Below, one piece after another: positions 32,626 to 44,547 of a stretch of 64,000 bases of DNA. The stretch is from Argyresthia goedartella (taxonomy: Eukaryota; Arthropoda; Insecta; Lepidoptera; Argyresthiidae), in contig OX463813.1 in the NCBI GenBank assembly GCA_949825045.1, positions 24,658,001 through 24,722,000 of the forward strand, read 5' to 3'. Position 1 is the stretch's first letter, and each line of letters starts with the position of its first letter. Below the pieces are notes generated by a model. That model worked only from the letters and a program-made list of their open reading frames with translations. It had not been told where the DNA came from and ran no database searches. A program made the translations under genes and the position numbers.

Positions 32626-33593
32626 GGCGCCGGAAGCCTGCGCTCACATTTCTTTCTTATGTGGAAGTAATTAACGCTGTCACTTTCGTTTACATTCTTA
32701 TTTCTTTTATATATATTTTTTGGTATTACCTTAATGTTAAATCGGTGTCTTATTGTTATCATATTTTGATCACTGTTTACCTACGACTAGGTTTCTTTAT
32801 TTGTCGGGCTGGGAGCGCGAAAGCGTTCGACAACTTTGATCCTCATGAATTTACAATTAATGTTTCTGAGGAGTCAAGTTCGGGTTTCCGATCTGGTTTG
32901 GAATCTGACAATTCATTATAATATAATCTAAGTAGGTAGGTACATATGTACCTAATACTTCCAGTTTTAAAACTTTAGTGTAAGTCTAAACGTTTATTTT
33001 CGATTCATTAATTTTCGGCGGATACACTAAATTCAAATTACCGATCTTGTGGATTAAAGATAAAGAACGCAATGTCATTGGCCAGAACAAAACCGTTGAC
33101 TTTCATCTTTATTTTTTTTTTCGATCTGGCCATTTGTTTGTTTACCTTGTATCAAGAAGATTGGAAATACGAGTTTGTAAACTCGACCACATCACTGGGT
33201 ACGATAGAATGTACCTGTCCGATGCATCTCGCAAAACTTGATGATGAGTTATCGTATTTTAATAATAGTTGGAACCATGCAAGGCATTTTATTGTATTAT
33301 CTCAAACATGCGCGGCAATTTTCTTATTAGATTCGGAAATACAATACGCAAAATATCAAATTTACAGAAAAAAATAAACGGGCCAGAAATGGCATGAAAG
33401 TGCATACTTATTTGAATTTCTAACATAGGGCGCGCAAGAAATTTAATTATGGAAATGTCGTTTTATTTAAATTTCAAACATTAATTGAATATAGTACTTA
33501 GGAATAAAACACCTACCATCATTACCGGGAAAAACAACTAAAAAGCTAAAAAGAAAGTTTTGAAAACAATTTTTTTAACAAATAAATTATAAT
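32626..33593. other. No gene recognised; two unassigned small frames
   Basis: Frames of 86 aa (32661-32921) and 101 aa (33072-33377) start with hydrophobic stretches. The 86-aa frame ends in an acidic, serine-rich tail (NVSEESSSGF). I recognise neither; they may be chance frames or remnants of a lost coding sequence. Confidence 0.3.
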
Positions 33594-33745
33594 GAGTTCT
33601 AATGAGAGTGAAATGGAGACTGAATGTACCTACTCCGCCAAATTTAAGACCGGAAGCAAAATTGGCCATGGAAGAATTGTTACCTAAGACGTCCAGGGAA
33701 AGGTATACAAAAGCTTCCGATAATTTATTGTCCTGGAAAATAAAG
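33594..33745 (+). pseudogene. Possible remnant of a tyrosine-recombinase (Crypton-like) N-terminal domain
   Basis: An ATG at 33592-33594 opens MSSNESEMETEC. In the next frame NLRPEAKLAMEELLPKTSRE, then RYTKASDNLLSWK, resembles the short helical LLPKKS..RY...Y..F..W motif at the N-terminus of Crypton-type or KDTQ-family recombinase-like proteins. Joining the two would require a frameshift. Only about 40 codons match and no catalytic region is present. The resemblance is from memory and is weak. Confidence 0.3.
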
Positions 33746-34167
33746 GTTTTTTATAGAATTTTCATTTATTTCCTTGCATTTTTTTGACAAAAGCACCACA
33801 CAAGGCTCGCCTCGGCTGCGGCTCGGACTTAAAACTCGACACTCGTCCTGCAATTGCCGACTTTCCCCCACACGGCAGTAATGTACGGGATCGGGCTGAT
33901 GATCTCTTCGTTCGTTCGAGAAGGGTCTGGAAAGGGCATCAAGATATCTGATATGGAATACAAATTCCAAATTCCAAATGCCTTTATTACTGGAGATATT
34001 TACTTTTACTTAGCAATCGTCATTTTTTGCCACTTCTCTACATTGGACCACTGTGGGAGAAGAAGGGCGTAGAAACTCCCACAGATTTATTTTTAGATCA
34101 CTTTTAAAAATTGATTGTGCTTAACTAATACAAATGAAAAATAATAATTAAAAAACGTACAATTAAC
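33746..34167. other. Repeat shared with 24780-24870
   Basis: CACTTCTCTACATTGGACCA followed by CTGTGGGAGAAG (about 34030-34062) and AAACTCCCACAGATT match 24805-24860. It is probably the tail of a LINE family. CACAAGGCTCGCCTCGGCTG near 33791 is a GC-rich patch. Confidence 0.45.
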
Positions 34168-34290
34168 ATAGCGTCACGCTTTTTTCCATACGGGGTGGCA
34201 TTGGCACAGTTGTGCCGATATTTTTCATGACATTCTAGCCCATCGCCGCTTGTCGATTATGAAGGTTTCCTCGGGATATCTGATAACATC
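34168..34290 (-). repeat. SINE-B 3' half
   Basis: On the plus strand TCCATACGGGGTGGCATTGG, CACAGTTGTGCC and GAAGGTTTCCTCGGGATA are the inverted tail and GAGGAAACC block of SINE-B. Confidence 0.6.
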
Positions 34291-34612
34291 GGCTTCACTT
34301 CACTATAACTTTACCGTGTGTGCCAGTACCAGCCTAATGGACCCCTGAAGTTCTGAGAACTTCAATTAAATCGTTTATCGACTCGGTCAACTAACAAAAA
34401 GGAGGGAAAGGTCAAAACAGAAATCCCTTCAGCCGCAATAATCTGTTTATTTAAAGTTGACAATTGTGTGATCGCTACATACGAAATTAATTCGTGAACA
34501 AGAACAATTTTGGGCCATTACCAAATATATTTTTAACATCAGCAGTCAGTAAGTCAAAACTTATTTGTTTTATATAAGTTCATAATAAATAAAGCAGCTT
34601 TCAAAATGTTAC
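34291..34612. other. No gene seen
   Basis: Unassigned AT-rich spacer. Confidence 0.4.
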
Positions 34613-34730
34613 AGTTCGCGCCACAGTTGGCTCAGAGCGAGCTGTCACCTTTCTGTCTCTCTCGCCGCATCTCACCCTATGCGAAATAGAGAGATCACTG
34701 CCCGCTCAGATGTCTGGCGCGGCCTGTACA
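34613..34730. repeat. Imperfect fold-back element, about 118 bp
   Basis: ACAGTTCGCGCCACAGTTGG and the next bases CTCAGAGCGAGCTG pair imperfectly with CGCTCAGATGTCTGGCGCGG and CCTGT. Inside, TCTCTCTCGCCGCAT can pair with ATGCGAAATAGAGAGA. Confidence 0.5.
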
Positions 34731-36846
34731 GCTTTTTTTCAATGCTGCTATTTGACCTGCTTTTAATTTAGCCCTTATAATATCTTTAGGGTGTTTGGTA
34801 GATCGATGCAAAGTCTTAAAACGAAGATAGTAGTACAGATAATTTAGAACCGTTTAGGCCGAAATTGTGTTAGCAGAAGTATCACCGTTTCGTATTTATC
34901 GATGTTTTATTGCTTTGACGAAAAAACCCGGAATTTTACAGTTGGTTGGTAATAATAGCGATTTTGAACAATCATTGATTTCTTTTTCAATAGTTTCTAA
35001 TTAAATACTGTTTTTGACATGAGATTTGGTTTTTGTATACTTTTGAAGTGATAGAAAATCTACCAAACACCTGTATGTACCTACTGAGATGTATATCAGA
35101 ACTTAGGGACTATATGAAAAGAGTAGGTAACTATCTCTTAATAATACAATTATATTCCTGTAATACACACACATGTATTATGCATTCAAGTCCCACTGAC
35201 AGTCACATATACCCAAGATGGTGTGATATTGAGACCGGCCCAGCTACATCCTTTTATTACAAGATGAATTACTCATGATTGTAACATTTTCTGAGGGAAA
35301 TGGACTTACCTGTCATTATTATTACTATCATCATTATTTAGTTGCTATGGGTGCAAGATCTGATAGCTTAACCACTTGAATATTAAATCTGTTGGTTGCA
35401 AAGTACTAAATGAGTTAATTCTTACTGTGACAATTTGTGAGTAAGTATTGCAGGTTCTAGATCCACATTGTCATCTGTTCTTAACCAATTCACTCTATCA
35501 TTTACTGCTTCTAGTTGTTATTAACAGATTTCCGTCTGGGTAGTCATAGTGATAGTGTCAACTATTGACATTATCCAGGATATTACGCTTTTTACAGGTA
35601 AATAATTGAAAATATTTCAAAATGTCCTCGCTTTTTGTATGAAACATTTTTCAAAACCTTTACCGAGCATAAATATTGAGCAAATCTTGCATTTGACGGT
35701 ATAGGCAGTTAAAAAAACACAACAAATGCCATGTTTCAATATTGACAATATTAATCAACAGTGTAACATCTATGGGGTAAAAATACATATTTGTAGGGGT
35801 TTATTACCGCCCAGGATTTTTATGCGAATTCTGCGTGCGAATGCGGCCGGCGGCATACTCGGCATAAACGTTTATTGCTGGCCAAGTACTCATGTCAGTA
35901 TAAAATTAAATTCACAGTTAGAAAGCTGGAGAAATGCCGGATTTTTTAATGTAATTAGTTGATTACCTGTTTTGGTGAACAAAGCGCCAAGAAGGATTAC
36001 AAGTTGGCGATTCCTGAGTTGTTCTCGGTTTCCAAACACGTTTGGCGGCCGCCATTTCGGGACGTTGGACGCTGGACTGGCTGAACACTCTACCTCTATG
36101 GTTTAAAGGTTGTTCCCTATAAGATATGATGTGACCTTCCGGGGTGAGGTCACATCGACCGTGATTGCTTCCTCTTTTGACCCTTACGTGACTAGCTTTA
36201 AAAGTCAGTGGCGGAACCTATTTGTATAGGTTCTATATCGTGATGGGAAACCCGGACTAGCTCTTTATGTGTGTCGTGTCGTCACATCCACCTGAAGTTA
36301 TGGTTTTTGTAAACGTTAAAAAAACTTGTTATTTCACACTCATTCTTCCAACTTCCGATTTTCGCGCGTCTCCCTTGAGCCCCACAAATAAATCTTGTAA
36401 CCTCATAAAACTCCCGCTTTCCCTTAACTTGCACTGAACGGGAGTAACGTCTGAACTCAAAGGGCTTGCCCATAAACAACCATCAGGCAGACCGATATGT
36501 CCTCATGTGCGAAGTACGGCTTTGCTGCAAGCTCCTCGAAAATGAGATAGGCTTGATAGCAAAAAAGGTAGAGGGTCGCATTTGTATGATCTTTATGCCA
36601 GACCGGTAGCCATCTACAAAGTGTTAGGCAGCAGCTTTGCCGGCGGCAAGTTATATGGTAACCACGTGTGCTTGTTAGCAAAGAGGGGATATGCGAAATA
36701 TTGAAATGGGAATACTGTAGATACCTTCGTACAGAGTTTGTGTTAATATCACACTGTCAATTTCACAAAAGGCATAAAATCGAGAGTCACAGAGATCAGA
36801 AATAAAAATAAGGACTTATTTGAGCGCAAATACCTATAAAGAGGCC
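34731..36846. other. No gene recognised; one small hairpin
   Basis: 2.1 kb without a convincing frame (the largest is 81 aa). GATGTGACCT (36128-36137) pairs exactly with 36147-36156. Minus-strand frames near 36282-36681 (65 and 74 aa) lack motifs. Confidence 0.4.
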
Positions 36847-36941
36847 GAGATAAACTACGATAACATGGAGCCGGCCTGTGTCATTATTTTTAAAAGCCAT
36901 TTGTATTGTCATTTGCGTGCCATGTTATCGTAGTTTATCTC
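36847..36941. repeat. Perfect 22-bp inverted repeat, 51-bp spacer
   Basis: GAGATAAACTACGATAACAT at the start of arm 36847-36868 is exactly mirrored by 36920-36941. There are no mismatches in either arm. Confidence 0.85.
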
Positions 36942-37937
36942 CAACGGCATATTAAACTCATTTTAATTAAATTATTAATTACATTCATGCATTCAATTAT
37001 CGGTCATCTTTTTCAACAACCAACCCTGATTTTGTCAAACCAAGTCAGGCAGTAACTCACTCAGCCACTGTGTGTGTGGTGATGGCACCGTGCCGCGATA
37101 TCAGCAACGGAACTTATTTTGGTTTCATGTCATTTTTCGTTTATTATGAATTGAGGACGACTTGCTCCTTCGCCTTTTTCACGTTGTGAGCCAATTGGTT
37201 CAAAGGAAGACATCTGATTAACTGATTTGAAAGATGTTTCGCTTCGAGGACATTCTGATCCTAAATGAATTATACTGTGTGCCTGTGCTACCACGATCGA
37301 CACAATCGACACTTTTGAAATTATTTTTCTGTTGTTCAAAAGAAGTCGCAAGTTAAATAAATTAGATAACAAATTTGGGACATTTTTCTAGATTTTGTGT
37401 TATCAGAAACGCGATTGGAGGAATTTCGCTCGATAGATTATTATTTCTGAAAAATTGGAACAGCACGCAGTCTTCAAAAATATTTATTTAGATGGGTTTT
37501 GACCTGTTAACTATACCTAAATTATACGTCGCGCCACATGTTATGAGCGGTGGCCTTGGATGCTCAGTAGTGACTTTTTAATACCTGAACATATGCGCAG
37601 TAATTCCCGCTAACGTCGCCCAGCGCTCTTTATTCGTGGCGCGAGGTATATCTGTTAAGGAATGTCCATAGCTATTTTATTTAATTTTATATTAATTTGT
37701 AACCGAGTTTTTGTCATTTTCCCTCGCCCCTCCCACACTGCGGGTCTTACCGCATGGAGTAACGGGGACCTTGGCAAGGAAGAGGTTTCCCCTTAACCTA
37801 TGTCTGAGTTGTTGAATACTTTATTGCACTACACAAGCTAACTCCGCGTACTTCATACTGCCTAACAATCAATGCTCAGTGAGTTGACAATGGCGGGAGA
37901 TGGCGGAGTTCCAATAGTACATTGTTGCCCAGGTATA
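36942..37937. other. No gene recognised
   Basis: A minus-strand frame of 80 aa (37130-37372) contains LGSECPRSETSFKSVNQMSS, which looks more protein-like than its neighbours, but I cannot name it. Confidence 0.35.
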
Positions 37938-38006
37938 GAAAGTAAGCAATAGATGGACGAGTTAGTTCGCTTCGTTTAGATGCGAGTACATCTATTGCAC
38001 TTTCTA
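37938..38006. repeat. Hairpin with imperfect arms
   Basis: AGAAAGTAAGCAATAGATG pairs with CATCTATTGCACTTTCT (two extra bases on the left). The loop contains AGTTAGTTCGCTTCG. A related inverted pair GAGTAGAAAGTA/TACTTTCTACTC lies at about 38388-38399 and 38477-38488. Confidence 0.5.
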
Positions 38007-38586
38007 CCGAGGAATTTACTATGTGCTTTTCACGCCTAATGTAAGGAAATAAAACAGGTTGAGTACACAGTATAATACACAGTTTAATTAAAAGTAATAT
38101 TGTTATTCGCATTAGGGCAGTTGTGGAATGACAAGGAAATCCCGCCTTTTCAAGCTTTTTTACTCACTAATTTGGTGTATGATTTTAGAACACACCAATA
38201 TATTCAACCTACATCTCAATGCTATACAACCTCCTTGCACAAAAAATACTCGCAAATTCCTAGTGCAAAGAATACTAAACATATACAAACTTCTTTTAAA
38301 AACGCACGCACAAATGCAATGTTGCTCTAATAATTTTGTTATTTTCTGAACGAGTTACTAATGTCAAAAATAATCGACCAATAGCAGAGTAGAAAGTAAA
38401 AAAATACGCTAAACACTACATTTTACTTTGCAAATCTACATTGTTTGACTGTTTTTGAATTGTACTACTAAGAACTACTTTCTACTCTCATTTCAATCCA
38501 TCTTTGGCCATATTTCCGAGCAGTGGCGTGAAAACTAATTTATTTAAAAACTATTTTCCTGTTTATTTTGTTTTCCGTCATTATTT
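38007..38586. other. No gene seen
   Basis: Overlapping 73- and 76-aa frames show no motif. The stretch ends at the LINE fragment. Confidence 0.4.
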
Positions 38587-39352
38587 AGGGTTATTTAGGG
38601 AGTCATATCTAACAGATAGGGTTCAGATGGACGATGTTAATGGGAAAAGATCACCTGGGTCTTCAATAAGTATGGGCGTACCGCAAGGTTCAATTCTTGG
38701 TCCTTTCTTGTTTTTAGTATATATTAATGATTTACCTTACCTTGTTAAAGCAAAACATGGGTTAGTATTGTTTGCCGATGATACTTCTTTGATATTTAAA
38801 GTTAAAAGACAGCAATCAAATTATGACGAGGTAAACAATGCTATCTCTAGTATAGTGAACTGGTTTACTGTTAACAATTTATTACTTAATGAAAAGAAAA
38901 CTAAATGTATTAAATTCGTGTTACCCAATGTGAACCCGGTAACTACAGACATATTTATAAAAGGACAGAGATTGGACCTTGTGCAGTCGACTGTCTTTTT
39001 GGGCATTACTTTAGACGCCAAACTACAATGGGATCCTCATATAAATAAATTGTCGAACAGACTGAGTTCGGCAGCGTTCGCAGTTAAACAAATTAGAGCT
39101 CTTACCGACGTAGACACCGCTAGACTAGTCTACTTTAGTTACTTTCATAGTCTAATGACCTATGGTATTTTATTGTGGGGTCACGCTGCGAATGCTAATA
39201 GTATATTTATTCTGCAGAAACGGGCTGTTCGTGCAATTTATAGATTAGGGCCTAGAGTGTCACTGAGGGAAAAGTTTAAAGAAATCAATATTCTGACATT
39301 GGTGTCTCAATATATCTATGACAATCTTGTGTATGTAAAAAGAAATAGTAAA
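38587..39352 (+). pseudogene. LINE reverse transcriptase, C-terminal half (Jockey/CR1 group), 5'-truncated
   Basis: The frame (open from 38504) becomes LINE-like at about 38587: SYLTDRVQ, MGVPQGSILGPFLFLVYIND, VLFADDTSLIF (active site), NWFTVNNLLLNEKKTKC and FLGITLDAKLQWDPHI. The thumb region has HSLMTYGILLWG, then QKRAVRAIY. Roughly 255 codons stay open to 39355, which suggests a fairly young copy. Missing are the endonuclease, the first catalytic Asp and the end of the ORF. It closely resembles the scrap at 8745-9145. It joins a GGGTTCCG-repeat terminus immediately downstream. Confidence 0.85.
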
Positions 39353-39357
39353 TAGAA

Positions 39358-39394
39358 AAATCGTGCGCGAGTTAGGCTCGCACTTGACCGGTTC
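39358..39394 (+). repeat. 3' terminus of the GGGTTCCG repeat
   Basis: AATCGTGCGCGAGTTAGGCT followed by CGCACTTGACCGGTTCTT is the end of that repeat, fused directly to the LINE fragment. Confidence 0.6.
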
Positions 39395-39505
39395 TTAATA
39401 GTTATTCTGCTATTCCGGGCGGAGACGAATCCAACAAATAAGAGATCATTAAAATCGTTGCTCAGTTATAAATGGTGCAACTATCCCAGCTATATATATT
39501 TAGTA
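39395..39505 (-). repeat. Dispersed repeat, partner of 18921-19040
   Basis: TAATAGTTATTCTGCTATTC, GGCGGAGACGAATCCAACAA, ATAAGAGATCATTAAAATCG and GTGCAACTATCCC are the reverse complement of the 18.9-kb copy. Confidence 0.65.
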
Positions 39506-40529
39506 AATAAAAAATAAACACATACTTTTTTTTATACAGGCTGACATTTTATTAGATGGCCATATTTTGGGTAATGTTGGCTCCCATCATTATGAAAAAC
39601 TTTCCCCAAGAAATAGAGCTTATCTCTAAGGTCTCTTTCAGTGTCATGCGGGTTTCACGCGCACGCGGGATTTGGTGCATTTAAGTCTCGTGCCTTTTAA
39701 AAAAAATAACCCGGATGGAACCCGGATATTTAAACTTTTCTGAACGAAAGTTGTCACACACTAGCCTAAATCAGTTTTCATACATCGTTCTTTCTACTGA
39801 ATCCTGAATTGTCGACTGCAGTAAATCTTGTTCACCCCTGAGCTCAGCTTGTAACATCTGCTTACGTTCTGAAATATGAAGTGGCCACTATATAATAAAC
39901 CATTTTACACGTACCTCTTTATTTATTGCGCAGAAAAGCCGTTTGAAGCAGATTCTGAATGTATGGTCTTTTTGAGATATCCTTGTGATTTTCTGTCTAG
40001 TTGTGATTGTTAAGTAAAGCTGCGTAACTCTTTGTGTTTGCTTATGATGGTTGTCTTATTTACTGTTGGTTCAAGAAATGCCTGAATCCCCTAGAACCTT
40101 TGTCATTTGAAGGGGCCAATCCAAAGTAGGTATTTTTCCCATGTAGCTACCCTCTTCATTGTCTCTGTTTCTGGTATTGATGATTGCTGGTTCAGCAAAT
40201 GTAATATATTGTGTAATAGTTTTTGTTTTTGTTTTCTGATTGTTTAATACTACTAATTACCAAGATACGAGTAAGTAAATACAATGCAGTTGTGGTTGAT
40301 GTAAGCAAGATACGCTAACTAAAGGATAGGATAACTACTACCTGGCGACAGGGCCTGTTAGGCTCCGCGTTTCATCTTGCAGCTGGCGGCGGTGGCGGCG
40401 GCTCCCTAAAACTTTTAGTCGACAAATTTCTTATTCGCGAAAGGAATACCTAGTCTATATATTATCAATTCGAATTTTGATGTAGGACCAATGCTTATGA
40501 TGACTAATTCGTAAAAGCGCTTTCCTAAA
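39506..40529. other. No gene seen
   Basis: AT-rich with a GGCGGCGGTGGCGGCGGCTC patch near 40386 and the GCGGGTTTCACG motif shared with 22553. No frame with content. Confidence 0.4.
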
Positions 40530-40882
40530 TGTTAAATCCACGCCTTAAACGAAAGGGGTGGAATCTTGGTAGGGTTGTTTTACAGTGGAATGTCACAAAG
40601 TAGTACTGACCTTGACGACGTCGACCGGCATTCGAAAGCTCAATTCGAGGCAGGAGTACGGGATGAGGAACACAAGGGTGGGGGGTGTTGGGAGTCGAAT
40701 CTTACTCGTGTCGTGGCCCGCTGCTGGTGCCGTCTTAATGCTGCCGACTACAAGGGTCGCTATCCGAGCGCGACGCATTGATCACCGAATCACTTCAACC
40801 TTTCACAGCACGAAGCACTCACTACGATGACGTGAAATCTACTTATTTCTTGACGATTATTCCGAGATTATTACGATTAACA
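40530..40882 (-). repeat. 3' LTR of BEL copy 1
   Basis: 353 bp, begins TG and ends CA. It differs from the 5' LTR at 7 aligned bases plus a roughly 9-bp gap at the outer end (about 98% identity). Confidence 0.88.
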
Positions 40883-40884
40883 TT

Positions 40885-41117
40885 ATAATATATAATCAGC
40901 ACCAAATCACCGACTTGAGGGGGGCTCGTCCGGTCAGTCCACTTAAGGCGCTGCTGCAAGATGTAAAAGTACTTAAGGGACCACCGTTTCCAAAAATCTT
41001 GAGCCATCTGCTGCAACATCTGCCACCTAGTTAACCGACTTAACTTAACATCACCGAATGGGTATTCTGGCAGGGCGTTAAGGGGCTGACCTATCAGGAA
41101 GTGACCCGGCGTCAACG
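40885..41117 (-). pseudogene. BEL copy 1 pol: integrase C-terminal part, truncated
   Basis: LTPGHFLIGQPLNALPEYPF, FWKRWSLKYFYILQQRLKW and VGDLVLI match the end of copy 2, but the following metal-poor C-terminal stretch (about 45 codons in copy 2) and the polypurine region are deleted. Coding runs straight into the LTR. It is separated from the integrase core by a TAA at about 41116. Confidence 0.8.
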
Positions 41118-42553
41118 CTTACAAATCATTTGGATCCGAACTGAGCGGGCACAACGGACGCGAGTTCAGTGTCATTTCAATTTTACAGAACAGCGTCGCA
41201 AGCTCTTCAAAGCGTAGAGAGGTCTCACCGATGATCCTCGTCAGGTGCGACTTAGCCGATTTAACCGCAGCCTCAAAAATTCCTCCCCAATGAGGACATC
41301 CCGGCGGACTGAAAACCCATTCAATCCCTCGTCGGGAGCAAGCCGTACTGATGGCGTCCTGGTTACCGTTCAGGAATTGAGTGACCTCCTGCAGATATCG
41401 CCTGGCTCCGACAAAATTTGTGCCGTTGTCCGAACGGATTAATGTCGGGAGGCCCCTTCGTGAGACGAACCGATCCAGACATGCGATAAATGCCTCCGTA
41501 GTGAGGTCACTGACCACCTCCAAGTGGACTGCCTTCGTGGACAAGCACACGAAGATGCACAGGTATGCCTTCACTAATCTGGCGTTCCGTAGCTGTGAAG
41601 ACTTGACCATGAATGGTCCCGCGAAATCCGTTCCGACACCCGCAAAGGGTCCAGATTTCGTTAACCCTATCCGAGGGCAAATCGCCCATCTGGGGCTGCA
41701 TCGTAGCCGCCTTGGCCCGATAACAAGGCAGGCACCGAAATACGACACTACGCACTAAGCGTCTTCCCGATAGAATCCAGAACTCGCGCTGGAGAAACGC
41801 CATCAAGGCGTGGCATCCGACATGCCCATTCCGAATGTGTCGATCCTGTATCAACATTTCGACCAACTTCCCTTTCCTAGGGAGTAACATCGGGTGGCGA
41901 GCCGCATAAGGCAGGTTGGCATTCCGCAGCCGACCTCCTACCCTCAGCAATCCTTGAGGGTCAATAAACGGGTTGAGCCGAGCCACAGCTCCCTTCAGTT
42001 GGACGCGTCCGCGTCTCAGAATGTCCAGTTCGGACTTAAAGTGCACCGTCTGCACGTTCCGTACCAATGCAAACAACGCATGGTTCCGTTCCCGTGGTGT
42101 CAGGACATGTGTCCGCACCCGTTGCGCCTCAGAATTGCGACAATTCCGCGCAAATCTGAAGATCCAGGCGGTCACATTGACCAGCTTGTCGAGCGAGCTG
42201 TACCGTTCCAGCAGGCTGAACTCCTCTTCCGGCTCTGGTTGCGTCGTACAGACACCGACTGTCAAGGCGCCGTTCACCGTGGTAACGCGTGGACTCATTG
42301 GCCAATACGATTCGGCTTGAGTCAACCATTTTGGACCCCACCACAAGGGATGACCAACTAACTCCGGAGCGTGACACCCACGAGACGCACAGTCTGCTGG
42401 GTTAATTTCCCCTGGAACATGTCTCCAGATTAAGGGAAACTCCGAATTCAAAATCTGCGAAACCCGATTCGCCACAAAAATCTCCAGCTTGTGAACTGAA
42501 GCCTTCAGCCAGCATAACACGATCTGGCTGTCCGTCCAAGCGTAGACCGTATC
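41118..42553 (-). pseudogene. BEL copy 1 pol: RNase H end, integrase zinc finger and DDE core
   Basis: DSQIVLCWLKASVH and PADCASRGC end the RNase H. HIRNGHVGCHALMAFL with FRCLPC is the HHCC zinc finger. GVGTDFAGPF, IRSDNGTNFVG and HWGGIFEAAVKS supply the D, D and E of integrase, all present. A frameshift near 41750 separates finger and core, and a stop lies near 42554. The full catalytic set here shows what copy 2 has lost. Confidence 0.85.
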
Positions 42554-43960
42554 TTCTTACGCTATTGACCCACCAAGAACCGTCATCGTGTGGTTGACCA
42601 GACGAGTCAGGAGAGCCGCTCCTGAAAGCTCTAATTTGGGAATGGTCAGGCGAGTGCGCAACGGCGCAACCTTGCTCTTGGCCATGACCAACCGCACATC
42701 AGGAGTCGACCGTACGCAGATACACCGCAGCTACGTAGCCCTTCTCCGAGGCATCGCAGAACCCATGCAGGGTGGCGGTGTATCGTTTGGTGGGGACCAA
42801 CCTCCGTGGCAGTGAAATCCGATTGATGCCAGGGAGGGTCGAAAAGAACGATTCCCACTCGGAGCTCAATGACCCGCCGATCGGGTCGTCCCATTTCAGC
42901 TCAGCAGACCACAATTGCTGCATAAAACACTTGAGCTGAAATGTTACCGGGTGATCCACCCGTTTGGATCAAATGACCTAGCCACCGTTGAAAGGACGTT
43001 CCGTTTCGTCCAGACTTTCGGGGAGTCCAACTCGACCCGATACGAAAACATGCCTAACACCGGCTGGTACTGGACGCCTAATACCGACAACATATTCGGA
43101 TTTTCCAGATTTTCGAAAATGTGGGGATCCTGCTGGTAGTCATCCGGAAGACCAGACAGTAACTCTGGAGAGTTCGACATCCATTTCCGGAGCTCGTAAC
43201 CTCCACCCCGTAAGAGCTCAACTAGCTCGTCCCGTCGAGCGAGCGCCTCCTCTACGGAATCTGCACCGATACAGATATCGTCCACGTAGAGATCCTGCTC
43301 CAGGATCGCTGCTCCTCTAGGGAAATTTAACCGTTCTCGATCCGCTAACTCCCGCAGAGTGCGAATCGCCAAATAAGGACTAGACCGTAGCCCGTACGTG
43401 TTGGTGTTCAGATCGTACACCTTGATGGGCTGATCTGGGCTCTCTCGCCACAGTATCAGCTGATACCGTCTATCGTCAGGGTGAATGACCGTCTGCCTAA
43501 ACATCATCCGGATGTCAGCTACAAACACAACATTGTGTCGACGGAACCGTGTGATAACATCCGCGATGTCATGGTTCAACTTCGGCCCTGAATGCAAACA
43601 CTGGTTCAGGTTCATGCCGTTAGATGTTGATGCCGATCCATCGAACACTACACGTATTTTGCCCTCCGGGGTCCTCAAGACCGCGTGATGAGGCAGGAAG
43701 CAGTGGTCTTCACGCTTCCAGTCGATACCCGAAACCGACATGTGGCCGAGCGACTCGTATTCCCGCATGAAGTCGACGTACTTCTGCCGGAAAATCCCGT
43801 CACGCTTCATGCGTCGTTCCATCGACAGAAGCCGCGTCTCGGCTGCATGGTGTGAACTGCCCAGCGGTGGGCGATCACTCCGGAATGGAAGACGTGTGAT
43901 AAATCAACCTGACCGAAGGCGACCAGTATTGTTCCGATAAAACTGTTCACACTCTTCTTC
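42554..43960 (-). pseudogene. BEL copy 1 pol: reverse transcriptase and RNase H
   Basis: EEECEQFYRNNTGRLRSG opens the RT region. KIRVVFDGSASTSNGMNLNQ, VVFVADIRMMFRQ and EQDLYVDDICIGAD (catalytic YVDD) follow. After a frameshift near 42944, LHGFCDASEKGYVAAVYL starts RNase H. Frameshifts near 43900, 42944 and about 42650 break the chain. Confidence 0.85.
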
Positions 43961-44547
43961 AACCGGGTCCAACCGGCGGACCGTAGGTGGTTCCTCCACC
44001 TCCCAAAACTTCTGTATCACCTCCGACAGTACCGAACCGAATAAGGGACTACTAGTCGCTAGGCGTGAGGCAGCCGGCATGACCGGACCCATTACCGCAT
44101 GGCCCAGTCTGGTGTTGACCGAAACCAGTCCAGTCGCCTGCAACACGTAGACACCTGGCACTAACAGGTATCCCAAGGCATCAACATCCAATAAAATGTC
44201 TACTGGGCCCGGAATATCAAACTCCGGGTCAGCCAGTGACAACCCAGCGACCAACTATCGCACCGAGGGCGACAACCGTACGTGAGGGTGTGAGCCCATC
44301 ACATTAGGCATGATTGATGCCGTGACCGTCAGATTCACCGATGAATCCACCCGTGACGAGAGAGTAATCCGACATACTCCCTTAACGGAAGCGACTTCCG
44401 TGTTCCCAATTCCCTTACCGAAATGCCCAACCGTCTTACAAGGTTGCACGAGACTAAGCACCCCTGGGCCCCCGAGTCCAATAGTGCTCGTGCCACACAT
44501 GATTTGCCGTCCGAACTCCACGCTATCACAGAGGCGGTGGGGAGCAT
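43904..44547 (-). pseudogene. BEL copy 1 pol: retroviral-type aspartic protease region
   Basis: ARALLDSGAQGCLVS (about 44440-44480) contains the protease DSGA active-site motif. Downstream VDILLDVDALGYLLV and GHAVMGPV are typical of the DUF1758 protease segment of Pao elements. It cleaves the polyprotein in the intact family. The frame changes near 44255. This entire block is absent from copy 2. Confidence 0.8.

Noticed and set aside
40566..40830. 71- and 81-aa frames repeated at 47090-47354
   Set aside because: LTR sequence of BEL copy 1.
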